64,000 nt of DNA, taken from positions 17,556 through 81,555 of the forward strand of contig BCIJ01000032.1 in assembly GCA_001599935.1 (NCBI GenBank), read 5' to 3'. Both the position numbers and the translations under genes were made by a program. How positions within the stretch are numbered: the first letter of the stretch is position 1; the number at the start of each line of letters is the position of its first letter. Positions 44,569-55,143 of the stretch are shown here, in pieces. The DNA comes from Holtermannia corniformis. Taxonomy: Eukaryota > Basidiomycota > Tremellomycetes > Holtermanniales. Below the pieces are notes generated by a model. The model made no database searches. It had not been told where the DNA came from and saw nothing but the letters and a program-made list of their open reading frames with translations.

Positions 44569-45496
44569 CGCTGTGGATCTTTGCACCGCTCAAGACGTTG
44601 CATGTCAAGCTCGACTTTTGACTCGAGCGGGGTGAGCCACGTCATTCTGTGCATCACTTTGTCTTTCTTGTAGAGCCATCTACTATCGCTTGCCCGTCTG
44701 CTCGTCTACGAGCGGATGGGATGCCGTGCGTAGGGCGCTGGTGATCGCAGTGCGCTACGAGTTGTCCACTGATGGTGGTGCTGGCGGTGGTCGGTGCGCA
44801 AGGGTGATGCACGTGGACGTCTTTCTCCGATCAGCCAGTTGCTGCCTTGCTGTCGATCTCGAGTGGTGCAAGGTGCACATGGTGATAGACTGCATCTCTG
44901 CTATGCATCCACTGCTGCTTCCTCGCATCCGCTGTTGCTGCGGTCGCTGCGGTCGCTGCTGCCGCCGCTGCCGCTCGGTCCGTGATAGCAAACTGCGATG
45001 CCAGCGACCGCACCGCAGCAATCACCATGTACCGTAGCTGTCCACACGCCTTGTTCCCATCTTCCCATGCATCGACTGCACTCTGGACCGCACCGTATCG
45101 TATCGTGTCGTATCGTCGAAGCGAGGATGGATCGGTGCCAGTGCCGCAGTGCCGCCGTCACGTCATGCTCCGATGCTTCTTGCGGCCCTAACAGTTTTCA
45201 CCACCACCACTTTGTTCATCACCGAGAGCAGCAGCCGAGAGCGCAAAGCAGCATCAGCGTGCACAGCACCAGCATCGAGCGAGCACAGAGCACTCGAACC
45301 GTGGACGATCACCGACACGGCTTGCAATTTGCACGGCACCGTACGTCGTTGCCTGGCGACCGAGAGATAGCGGCTCATGAGCTCATCCACCGCACAGTCG
45401 AGTCACCGCAGCCCATCGCACAGCAGCGTTCACACAGACACTCACTAGCGTCCCAGCGACACACGGCGGCTTCCGTCCCGCCTAGCCTATCGCACC
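44569..45496. other. Divergent promoter region, aspartate kinase / arrestin adaptor
   Basis: No gene supported in 928 bp. It contains an imperfect GCTGC/GCCGCT run near 44918-44990 and a CGTATCGTATCGTGTCGTATCGT short repeat near 45092-45118. The open frames over the GCTGC run are low-complexity. Long leaders for both genes are likely. Confidence 0.5.
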
Positions 45497-48122
45497 ATGG
45501 CGCCGTGGTATACAGGCGGCCATCCGACCCATCACTCATCCACCCGGTCTTCCATCTCTGGCTCTGGCACCAATTCAGTCCCACCCTCCCCCGGCCTCGT
45601 CCCATCCTTTGCATCTCAATCCCAGCACTCGTCCGCGCTCAACCTCTCGTCGGGCTCACAGACACCGGCCGATGAACCGCTCGATCCCTTCTTCACCCCC
45701 GCGGCCGAATCCACCCCGAGTCTGAGCTCGGGCATCGCGACACCGTACAGCTCGACCGGCAGCTACTTTCCCGCCACGCACGACCCGCTCGAGATTGTGC
45801 TCGATTCAGACACGCTCGTCTTGCGTGGTGCTGGCGGAGACTTGAACCCGGCCTATCTGAGCGGTCATGTCGTTCTCAACTTGACCGAAAGCACAAACAT
45901 CAAAGAGTTGACGATGGAGCTCAGGGGTAAAGCCAAGGTTCAGTTTGCAGAGGGATCGGGGTCGGTGCGATTCGACGATGCGAGTATGGCGCTGACTTGG
46001 CAGCACCGGCGCGAGAAGCCACCACCACACCCACCTCGTCCTCGCACACGACTGGTCCTTTCTCGAAGGCCACAAACGGCACTCGCACACGCTCAAAGCA
46101 GGCCGCCACGTCTTTCCCTTCAACCTGATGCTCAACGGCGACTTGCCATCCTCGATCAGGACATACAGCAACGACGCCTACATCAGCTACAAGTTGCGCG
46201 CGCACGCGATCCGCTCGACGTTTGCGTCCAATTTCACAGCGCACAAGACGTTGCAGCTTCTGCGCACGTACACGACCGAAGCCCTCGAGTTCAACCAGAC
46301 CCTCGAGATTGAGAATACGTGGCCGGGCAAGATCATGTACTGTATCACGCTCCCGCATAAAGCGTTTGCAGCGGGCGACGAGATCCCCGTCAGTGTAAAG
46401 TTTATGCCGTTGGCCAAGGGCGTCAAGGTCGTCAGCGTCCAGAGCGTCATCAAAGAGTATACGCTGGTCCATACGAGGCACTCGCAGCATCCGGACGCCA
46501 GGGTCGCCGCGACGGCAAAACATGAGATTCGCAGGGGACGAGCGTTTGCCGTCACGATGGATGCCGCTAGGCCGCCGAGACCGGCTCAGACTGGCGACGA
46601 GGGGCCGTCGAGGCCAGGCTCGGCTGCGAATTCAGCACCGGCAAGTCCAGCCAGGCAGCCTGTCGCCCTGCCCGAGACGGCCGGTCTCCACCGCGACTCG
46701 AGCCAGCACCGTACACCGGGTGCCAGGACGCGCCCGCTCGATAGCTACTTTCCCCCGGTCCAGGCTGAACCGACCGCCGACGCTGGCTCGGGTTCCAACG
46801 CTCAAGCCTCCGCCTCGACTTCGTCCCTGCTCACGCGTGAGTCGTCGAGTTCCGCCTCGACCGACATTGAACTCGGCGACGACGAGGTCGATACGCACAT
46901 TACCATCCCCGTTCCGACGTGGACCACGCCGTCGCACAACATCCACCCGGTCTTTGTCAGCCACAAGCTAAAGTGGTCGTGCTCCATCTCCAATGCCGAC
47001 GGCCACGTCTCGGAACTACGCTGTGCGCTACCGATCCTGATCATTGCAAACCAGCTCCTCGCAGAAGCGCATGCGGCGGGTGCACAGACGCGCGCACTGC
47101 TGTTTGGCGGTCAGGCGACCCAGGATGCTCAACAGGTCGATCTACCGAGTTATAGCAACCACGTGTATGACCGCGTTGCGTCGTTGGAACCGGGCATGTC
47201 GAATGCCGGGTTCACGACGAGGTCGGTCCACCAGACGCCAATGGCTTCACCGTCGGACGCGACGCCGCCTAGCTCGGTACCGCCTTCGAGACCGGGTAGT
47301 CCCACGCGCGGAGAATACGCAGGCGACGTGCCTGTACGCCCTCAGCTTTCCAGCTGGGCCGATTCAGAGCTCCTCTTGTCTCTCGGCGCGCTAGGACGGC
47401 ATTCGGCACCAACGAGTAATGAAAACTCGCCGACGGCGACGCCGCCTGACTCTCGTGCGCCATCGCGACCGGGGAGTAGGACTGGGTTCAGGGGACGGAG
47501 TTCGAACCCTTCGAGCCGTGCTGGCAGTCGTGCGTCCTCGCCTGAACGCGGTGTAGGAGAAGACGGCATCATCCGCCCCGAACCCCAACGTCGTCAATCC
47601 CACGGTCTGCATGGGCTATTCCATATGCCCGCTATCAAGCCCATGAAGGCGTTTACCGCTATCGGCGGTGGCAAGCCGACGACGCCCGGTGGGAGTTCTA
47701 GCCCGAGTGGACTCCAACGCGCCTCACAGTCATTCACAAACGTCCAACACGCTCGCCAAGCCCCTTCGGGTTCAAGCTTGGGCCTCTCGGCGCCTTCAGC
47801 ATCAATCAACTCGCGCTCCTCGGGCGATCTCTACAACCAGCGCTTCTCGTCCGGCCCCGGTCCCGGGCCATCGGGTCTCAGAACTCCAGGCTTCGGTCCC
47901 CCCGATACCCCCGCTCAAGTCGACGTCGATCCGCTCTCCCAAGTCCCAAGTTATGCGATTGCGAGTCGTGGCTTCTTAGGGGGTGGCGTGACGCCGCTGA
48001 ACTCGGGCTTGCCGACGTATGATGAAGCCGAGGGACAGCGGCGCGGCGCAGAGGTCCCGAGGACGAGGAGTGAGGGCGATTTGGCGGCGCTTGCGGAGCC
48101 GCAGGGAGGCGATGAGCACTAG
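45497..48122 (+). CDS. Arrestin-related trafficking adaptor (ART family)
   Basis: Adaptor that links plasma-membrane transporters to a Rsp5/NEDD4-type ubiquitin ligase for endocytosis. About 860 residues. Arrestin N-domain: PLEIVLDSDTLVLRG, YLSGHVVLNLTESTNIKEL, then across a 44-nt intron (45961-46004) TGARSHHHTHLVLAHDWSFL and HTLKAGRHVFPFNLML. C-domain: TWPGKIMYCITLPHKAFAAGD, IPVSVKFMPLAKGVKV, VQSVIKEYTLVHT. The long Ser/Pro-rich tail contains LPSY, VPSY and LPTYDEAE, which approximate PY motifs for the ligase, and many candidate phosphorylation sites. Without the intron the frame closes at 46312; its CTGAC-AG end makes splicing convincing. It starts at 45497 (MAPWYTGGHP), where a single long leader precedes it. 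Confidence 0.85.
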
Positions 48123-48425
48123 CCTGTGAGGCGGAATGGGGCATGGGTCGCAATGTTTATACATGCATACATAGATGGGAGCGGACACGTCGAGTGCATC
48201 TCACCTGACTGGACGTGGACTACGGCTCTGTCGAGAATCTGTCCAAGCCAAAGCCAACGCCATCATTGCAGAGCGATCGACAGATCGACGTACACAACGG
48301 TGATCAAAGACCGCACAACCAACGTGCTTTGGCGACTGCGTAGCCCTTGCGTGCTTGCTCTCGCACTCAAGTCACGTCGGGCCGGTCCACTCGGTTCCTT
48401 GTCAACAGCGAGCAAGACAGCAACA
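48123..48425. other. Intergenic region upstream of the GDPD gene
   Basis: No coding sequence recognised in about 300 bp between the arrestin stop and the phosphodiesterase start; same-strand genes, so it carries a terminator and a promoter. Confidence 0.5.
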
Positions 48426-49801
48426 ATGGTCAGGACACCGGCAGAGGTCGAATGCTGGGGCCATCGCGGCGCCAGTGCGCATTTGCCAGAGAACACGTCG
48501 GTCTCATAGCGGCACCGTCGTCAGATGCTGACCACATAGCACAGACTCGCCAGCTTTAAAGCTGCGATCCTCGAGGGTGCTGATGGGATCGAGTCGGGTG
48601 GGTCGATCAGCACGGTGTGTACGCTGCTGACGATCAGACGTGCATGCAACCAAGGACGGGGTGGTGCTCATGTTCCACGACCCGAGCTTGGACCGCACGA
48701 CGAATGGGACCGGCATGATCCGGAATCAAGACTGGCTCGGCGGGATCGAGTGAGTCGTTGGCTGGATCTATGGTGCTACGCTCACGGTCAGGCATGTGCG
48801 CACAACCAAACAGCCCATTCAACCGATCCCGACATTCGAGCAGCTCGTTGCGCTGATCATGGAGGTCCGTCTGCCCTCCTTCCCATCACTGATCGCTGAT
48901 CATTGCACAGCCCGAACACCGGCATGTCTCTTTAAACGTGAATATTCTGTGAAACCCTTCCCAGAGCTCTGGGGCGCCGTCACCGGTGCTCCTTGGTCCT
49001 GACGTGCCGTGCTCGTGCAGATCGATTGCAAGGTGCAAAACGACCCGGAGACTCTATTCCCACTCATGGCCAAGACGATCAGGTCTGTCTTGCCCGCGCA
49101 GTCATAGTCACATACGTAGACGGCTGACCAACAGCGCATACGAGCACTATGAGACCGAGCTCTCACCCCGAATCATCCTCGGCCTCTGGCATCCCCTCTT
49201 CATCCCATCAGCGCTCACGCATCTCCCTACACTCCGCCGATTCCATATCGGGATCAACCCGGCCCTGGCACGGCATTACTTTTGGGACGCGGTCGATGGC
49301 TTTTCGATCGCATTCCCGATCCTCGTCGGTACCGATGGCCAAGCGTTTATGCGTGATTGTGTCGCCGCGGGGAAGGAGATTACCGTGTGGACGGTGAATG
49401 ATGAAGAGGAGATGCGCGTGGCTGTAGGATGGGGCGTGAAAGCGGTCTTGACGGACCATGTGGCCAAGTTTGTCAAGCTCAAGCAGGAGGTATGTGCGCG
49501 CCTGGCCAGCACCGTACACGACTGACGCAGCAGCTCGTCGACGATCCATCAAAGGCTCAGCTAGCGCCACTTGCAAAACTCACCTTCCCATGGCGGTCGT
49601 GGAAATACTATTCGCCGGTACAGGTCAGTCTGCGCTCTGTCGCCATCACGTCAGGCTGATCACAGCCAGATGCTGTTCCAGCGCTGGCAGCATGACATGC
49701 TGCAGACGCACTGCTATAGTCCTGGACCGTTGACTTTGCCCGATCTGTCGACGGTCGGGACGGATACGAGGGGCACGACAGCGCAGGCCGTCAAGACCTG
49801 A
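48426..49801 (+). CDS. PGC1: Glycerophosphodiester phosphodiesterase-family lipase (Pgc1-like)
   Basis: GDPD-fold enzyme; the closest characterised fungal relative by layout is Pgc1, which degrades phosphatidylglycerol. About 320 residues over about ten exons. Motifs: WGHRGASAHLPENT (catalytic HRG and ExT), GADGIESDVHATKDG (metal-binding E-x-D), VVLMFHDPSLDRTTNGTG (catalytic H), IPTFEQLVAL, IDCKVQNDPETLF, IILGLWHPLFI, VDGFSIAFPILVG, ITVWTVNDEEEM and GVKAVLTDHVAKF. The C-terminal extension (FPWRSWKYYSPVQ) is typical of the Pgc1 group. An apparent stop after HVSLNV is removed by an intron beginning GTGAATATT (about 48941-49019). Start ATG at 48426. Family certain, substrate less so. Confidence 0.85.
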
Positions 49802-49973
49802 GCTGTTCAGAGGCAGCATCACGAACATTCTTAGCATACATGCAGCATGTCAACTCCCTTCTGCATCGGGGCTGCCCATCTCTGAACAATCCTTTCATAG
49901 CACCGCCTTTCCTTCACCTCTGGCCTTACTACGGTACTTTTACCCACCGTGCTCGCTTACACACCAAACGAGC

Positions 49974-50231
49974 ATGCCGCACTTCGAGAGTACCATGCAG
50001 AACAACAGCGATTCCCCCTGTCAGACTCGCGTCGCGCTACAAGAGCGCTGGATTCGTCAAGGTCAAGCAGAGCCGAAAATGGACGCTAGAGGAGCATATG
50101 AAGACCGGTTGGAGCGAGCGATCGACGCGAGGTTGGGGTGGAGCTTGAAGCGGCCGCGAAGGGAGGCGCCGAAAGAGCCGGGTGATACTGTAGAGGTCGT
50201 CGTGACGGCTGAGAGGAGGGAGGTTGTCTAG
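49974..50231 (+). CDS. Small hypothetical protein
   Basis: 85 residues, MPHFESTMQNNSDSPC, then a charged helical part (ALQERWIRQGQAEPKMDARG, DRLERAIDARLGWSLKRPRR) and an acidic/valine end. No domain recognised and no cysteine pattern. An overlapping frame just upstream (YTPNEHAALREYHAEQQ) also looks coding. The true gene may therefore start upstream with an intron near 50058 joining the two frames. Same strand as and 170 bp after the GDPD gene. Confidence 0.4.
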   Translation: MPHFESTMQNNSDSPCQTRVALQERWIRQGQAEPKMDARGAYEDRLERAIDARLGWSLKRPRREAPKEPGDTVEVVVTAERREVV

Positions 50232-50541
50232 AAAGTCGCGTGATGATCAACCGATAGGGGTGTTTCAGCCGAGATCAATCCTAAAATGGAAACGAGCCCT
50301 CCGTTGGCGTTCCACTACAGTACTACTGTACCGAGTCTACATGGACAGACAAGCGAGGGCGGGCGGTCGATGACTCTCAATCAAAGACGAAAGCGGGCTG
50401 AGCATGCGGTCCCCAGCGGTCGATCACTCTCCCAACTGGTCGCGTCGCCCTTGGCATCACGCGACGCTGTTTCGGCCCCGTGAATGATGAATGTGTCGTC
50501 TTCGCCCGCGTCCGCCCTCGTCACCATTCACCAAGATCAAG
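50232..50541. other. Intergenic region upstream of duplicated gene, copy 1
   Basis: About 310 bp without a supported gene. It must carry the promoter of the gene at 50542; no clear motif seen. Confidence 0.4.
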
Positions 50542-51638
50542 ATGCATGCCCAGGAGGACGAAGACGTCGAGCTGGCTCGGAACAGGCTCGAGCGACTGAA
50601 CGCGAACAAGATAGGTGTCCAAGTGCTCGACAATGTAGAGCTGGCATGGGGTAGGCTCGAAGAACTGAAAGCGCATGTGAACATTGGCAGCATCCAACCG
50701 CCAGTGGAAGTGGAGGCGGATGATGTCTACTCGAAGAGCCGGTCGCTGTTCCAAGCCGAGCTCGAGCGTCAGGCAGAGTTTCAGTTTGGTTACCGTGTTC
50801 CAGTGAGTAGAGGTACCGTGATAGCTCTTCTGATCACCCAGGGCGCAGACCAGCTGCATTCCAGTTTTGTCATCGTTCAATACCTCGCCTTCGTTTGCCG
50901 CAAGAACAAGCAAACCGACTACTACGTCGTGGAAGATCGCGCGGCGCTCGCCACCAGCCCCGGACTGGAACTCAGAGCCATGACGGCGATCAAACGGAGC
51001 CACCGTCCGCGTACGTCACCTCAAAGCGCGGACGCACGCTGACAAGTTAAGGGAGGATGGAACATCGGAACCCGCTGATGTCGACGCTGTTGAACAGCCC
51101 GCGGGGACGTCTTATCTACGTGTTGCCGCGCGAAGCTATCGCGTACGCGGAAAATGAGTGGATGATGGCGTACTGGGCTGTCATGGCGGCAAAGTTCAAC
51201 GCGTCAGTCATCCCTACTCACTCTCTTCGAATCTTCGAATGGTCTGACGTCTGGTAAGCGAACACGGCCCATACCTCACCTGGACTTTCATCGTCGCCTA
51301 CTCTCCGCATGGTTTCCAAATGGCGGCAGCGCGACCCAACGGCGATGGCTACGAATGCCACGCGACCAGGCTCGCTCGCGACACCGTCAACATTTCAATG
51401 CTCCCAGCGATCCTTGCGGAAATGGTGCGTGACGTGCATCAAAGCTGCGGGACTGACTCCATAGATGGACTATCCCAATTCCCTGCCTCGCGCTCTCGAC
51501 CTCAAACCGGTCGACAGAATCCAGCCGACTCCAGCCGAGCTAGAGGGGCGCAAGCTGCGGGGGCACACGATGCCGGCGTCGGCGACACCTCAACCCTCGA
51601 GCGCGTCTGGTACGAAAGCTGACGGCCCAGTGGCGTAG
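50542..51638 (+). CDS. Unrecognised protein, duplicated family copy 1
   Basis: About 290 residues over five exons; no known domain. N-terminal coiled region has an internal duplication, VELARNRLERLNANKIG followed by VELAWGRLEELKAHVNIG. Conserved core with copy 2: NIGSIQPP, DDVYS-S-SRS, ELERQ-EF, LAFVCRKNKQTDYYVVED, HRNPLMSTLL, GRLIYVLPREAIAYAENEW, MMAYWAVMAAKFNA, AEHGPYLTWTFIVAYSP, GYECHATRLAR, MLPAILAEM, MDYPNSLPRALDLKPV. Introns at identical positions and phases in both copies. Start chosen at 50542 to align with copy 2; an in-frame ATG at 50491 is possible. No signal peptide or membrane span. Probably lineage-specific. Confidence 0.7.
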
Positions 51639-52186
51639 CGTGGTTGCCGTAGCTATGCCGGAAATCAGCTATAGCGAGCGAAGGCGCCGTCTACGGTTGG
51701 GGTGGCTTTCCGAAAGAAAGACCTGCTTTGTAGTACATTTTACGATTGACATGTGATTCTTATGCCAGATTCTTGAGCAGCGCAGCGTTAGCGCCGGAAC
51801 CAGGAGCTCCCGTGAGTGACGGAGGAGTGAAAATCTGTGTTCATAGGTGCCGTCAATGACCAGCTTTGGGAATGCTGCCCGCAGCAACGCTCCAGCTCGC
51901 AGCATAGTGACCATGATAGCGTGCCAGACTTGTCAAGGTATGTCATCTACGGTCCTCAGGGTGCAAATCAACAGCAGGCAGGCACTCGTCCTAAGAATGC
52001 CTTCGAGCGGCCGAGCTCCGAATCGATTACAAAGGAGCGCTCAACGACGAACCGCGCTGTCAGACATCGAGGCGGGTGTCCCCGACAGAGCTTGGTTAAG
52101 GGCCTCTGTGATCGTACAGGTCCGTGAGTCATCATTGCGGCATCGGCGTGAGGTACATAGCGAGCCACAGCTGCGCCGCCGCTCAT
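51639..52186. other. Interval between copy 1 and the opposite-strand unknown gene
   Basis: No convincing gene. Convergent arrangement means both 3' ends point here. Minus-strand open frame 51669-51914 is unsupported. Confidence 0.4.
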
Positions 52187-53505
52187 GCCCGGATCGTCTC
52201 CTCTAGCGCCGCCTGAGTCTTAGGATCGAATTTTGCCCAAACCTCATCCCCCGCTCGACGTGCTTCCGACTTGGATTGCTGGGTCGCGTCACCAGGCGAG
52301 AACCCGCAACCCCGGGGGAGCTCGCCTCGCGCCAATGATCGCTCTTCGGCGTGGCGAGCCCGCTCGGTGTCGTGGACAGTAACCTACGTGATACTGTCGC
52401 CCTTGGCTTGATATTCGAGTCTACCTTCTCTATACCTTTGCTGAACACGATTATAACTAGTCATGCTATACTACTGAACCGCGATATCCAGATCCCTACA
52501 CAGGCTGAGCATCTACGCAACGAGCGTCAGCTCTGTGCGCTCCCTGACCTAGGCAGACTTACTCCACCCCCCACGCTGAGGAGCAAACTCCACAAACTCT
52601 CCGTAATGGTGCCGCCACTCCAGGTGTCGATCCATTGGAGGGAACCGCGACTGCGTGAAGTGAGCGATATGTCAGGGCCGCAGATTCACTAACGCGTCCT
52701 CGCCATGATGGCGACGGTAGCCTTGCCAGCTGTGGAATCCAACCACGAAGTGGAAGGAACCCATTTGATTGCTGCGGAAGGACCCCATGAGGCTTGCACC
52801 TGAGCGGATGTAAGACACGTACTCTGGCAGTTTCTCGACTACCGCTTGGGACTGTGCGAAAAGTTGCGCCACACTGGCCTCGTCGACCTCGGCCATCCCA
52901 CGCTTGTCTTCCACGTTGACGACCTGCAGGACATGGTCCCACAGGTCGTCAGGGGCGCGCCTTTCCAGCCCTCGTACCTTTCGAGCGTAAGGTCCGGGCA
53001 ACAAAAGCAAAAGATTGTCAAAGCGAGCACTACTTGAGCTGTCGGTGTCGGGGAGGAGGAACAAGCTGCCAAGCGATCAGCTTGTTGCCGTGCTCACTCG
53101 TAGGGACTGACGCGCTCTGGAGCTCAAGTGGGCGTAACCATACGAGATCCCCTTGCATCCTCGCATTGATCGTTTCTTGAGCAAATTTAAGCGCCCCGTC
53201 CACCCACGGTCGAAAGCACCCTTCGTTCTGCGCGGGTCACCTCGGCGGTGATTGCAACACTAAACTACTGGCTTACCCAAAGTGGAACTTGCACCGTGAG
53301 CTGCTCAATGTCGGCGGCGTGCGCCGCTTGGGCTGGGACCACCAGTGCTTCGAACGCAAGCTCATCCGCCTCATTGTCATACTGGAGGGAACTTGCTTGC
53401 CGAATAGTGGGGCCCCTAACTCCGGAAACCCCGCAACCCCGCAACCGCAACCCCGCAATCTCGTTTGCGGAGAGAGGGTCACGACTGCATCCGTCGACCA
53501 TGACT
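52187..53505 (-). pseudogene. Unrecognised multi-exon gene, probably damaged
   Basis: Coding-like segments on the minus strand, in order: LQYDNEADELAFEALVVPAQ, DIEQLTVQVPLW, an intron of about 50 nt, NEGCFRPWVDGALKFAQETI, MQGDLVWLRPLELQSASVPT, SEHGNKLIAWQLV. One base is then out of frame before LLPDTDSSSSARFDNLLLLL. Next come RRAPDDLWDHVLQVVNVEDK, SQAVVEKLPEYVSYIRSGAS, FHFVVGFHSWQGYRRHHGED, an intron, FPPMDRHLEWRHHYGEFVEF and APQRGGWSK, with perhaps a further exon at 52187-52385 ending ALEETIRA. No family recognised. The frame break near 53055 suggests decay, but an unseen intron could repair it. It lies between the two copies of the duplicated gene and transcribes against both. Confidence 0.45.
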
Positions 53506-53513
53506 CGATCAAG

Positions 53514-54748
53514 ATGAACTCCAACAAGCCCGATGAAGCCGTAGCGCTAGTCCAGTACAAGCTCGAGGAGCTGCAAGCCCGCGTCAACATTGGCAGCATT
53601 CAACCGCCACCCGACATGGGCGCGGATGATGTCTACTCCGAGAGCCGGTCGCGGTATCAGGCCGAGCTCGAGCGCCAGGAAGAGTTTCGGTATAGTTACC
53701 TCATCCCAGTGGGTCGAGAGGTCGCGCGGTGGCTCGTCTTGATCACTGCAGGCCTCGTACAAACTGCACCCAAGCTTTTCTATCATCCACCACCTCGCCT
53801 TTCTCTGTCGCAAGAACAAGCAAACCGACTACTACGTCGTTGAAGATCACGCGGAGCTCCACGCCAGTCCGGGATTGGGACTTCAAGCCAGCATGGCGAT
53901 CAAAAGAATCATACCCTTGCGTGCGTCACGTCACAGCGTGTACACAAGCTAACAAAGTTCAAGGTCAAAAGGGGCATCGGAACCCGCTGGTTGCCACCGT
54001 GGGGGGCAGCCCGTGGGGCCGTCTCATCTACGTGTTGCCGTGCGAGGCCATCTCGTACGCAAAAAACGAGTGGATGATGGCGTACTGGGCGGTCATGGCG
54101 GCAAAGTTCAACGCGTCAGTCACCTCTATCAACTCGATTGGGCTTGTCTCTGACGTCTGATCAGCGAGAACGGCCCGTATCTTACTTGGACCTTTGTTGT
54201 CGCCTACTCTCCGTATGGGTTTCAAATGGCCGCGGCGCGGCCTCGGGGCAATGGCGATGGTTACGAATGCCATGCGACCAGGGTCGCTCGCCAAACGATC
54301 AACCTCGAAATGCTCCCAGCGATCCTTGCGGAAATGGTGCGTGACGTGACTAGGCATCAAAGCTGCGGGAATGACTCCATAGATGGATTACCCCGATGCT
54401 CTGCCCCGCGCGCTCGACCTCAAACCGGTCAACAAATTCTTCCCGCCGACCCCGACCGAGCTCGAGGGGCACAACAAGCAGACACCTATGGCGCCGCCGC
54501 AGGCAACTCCTCAGTCTTCGACCGCGTCCGGGAACAAGGCCGTCGGCGGGAACAAGGCTGCCGGCCTTCATCCATCTGTTCGCGGAATTGCTCTCGCTGC
54601 CAGCCTTGCGAGCTATGCTGGAGCCACCATCTCCACAGAGTCCATCGTCTTGGAAACGCCCGTGTCTCGCTCGCCCCCGAAAGAGGTGGCACGTAGCAAG
54701 GATGATCCACTCGCCCCTGAGGAGGGAAAAGAGGCAAATGAAGAGTAG
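53514..54748 (+). CDS. Unrecognised protein, duplicated family copy 2
   Basis: About 345 residues, paralogue of the gene at 50542. It lacks the first N-terminal repeat of copy 1 (MNSNKPDEAVALVQYKLEEL leads directly into ARVNIGSIQPP) but has a longer C-terminus with SVRGIALAASLASYAGATI, a hydrophobic stretch that may be a membrane or helical segment, and an acidic end. Shared core: DDVYSESRS, HHLAFLCRKNKQTDYYVVED, GHRNPLVATVGGSPWGRLIY, NEWMMAYWAVMAAKFNA, AENGPYLTWTFVVAYSPYG, YECHATRVARQTINLEMLP. Intron positions equal copy 1. Function unknown. Confidence 0.72.
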
Positions 54749-55143
54749 CCTCTGCGAGCGATTGCACCGGCTAGCACTGGGGCGGGCAAGAAGCCATCGG
54801 CTTTGTTGTGATTGAGATTGTGAAGAGAGGAGATCTGATTTGTACGATTGACATGAATCTTATGCTTGTTTACTTTGCCACACGCCGCACTGCATGTGCG
54901 TCACATATTTGCATGGGTGAACAACCATCCCTGAACGGCCTCGGCAGGAAATAAGGGAGAAACGGAGCGAGTGTCATTCGGCTCAACGTCGTTCAGAGCT
55001 GACTATTCAGCGACGAGTCGGGTCACGAGGTGAAGTCTGCGTCGATGATCGTGTGCCCTGCGAGCTACAGCCGTTCATGCGTGGATCACCTTATCGCCCC
55101 GAGGCAGTATCACACGTGTAGCATCTACCAAGCAACCCTGAAC
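54749..55143. other. Intergenic region, convergent 3' ends
   Basis: No gene seen in 395 bp between the stop of copy 2 and the stop of the acyltransferase gene. The opening TTGTACGATTGACATG resembles the 3' flank of copy 1 near 51737-51752, so this stretch belongs to the duplicated unit. Confidence 0.5.

Noticed and set aside
44755..45028. Ala/Gln- or Cys-rich open frames over the GCTGC tract
   Set aside because: Low-complexity translation of a short repeat; no start context, domain or splice support.
53420..53460. Telomere-like CCGCAACCC repeats
   Set aside because: Only a short irregular run inside an internal region; the unit is not a known fungal telomere unit and it does not lie at an end.
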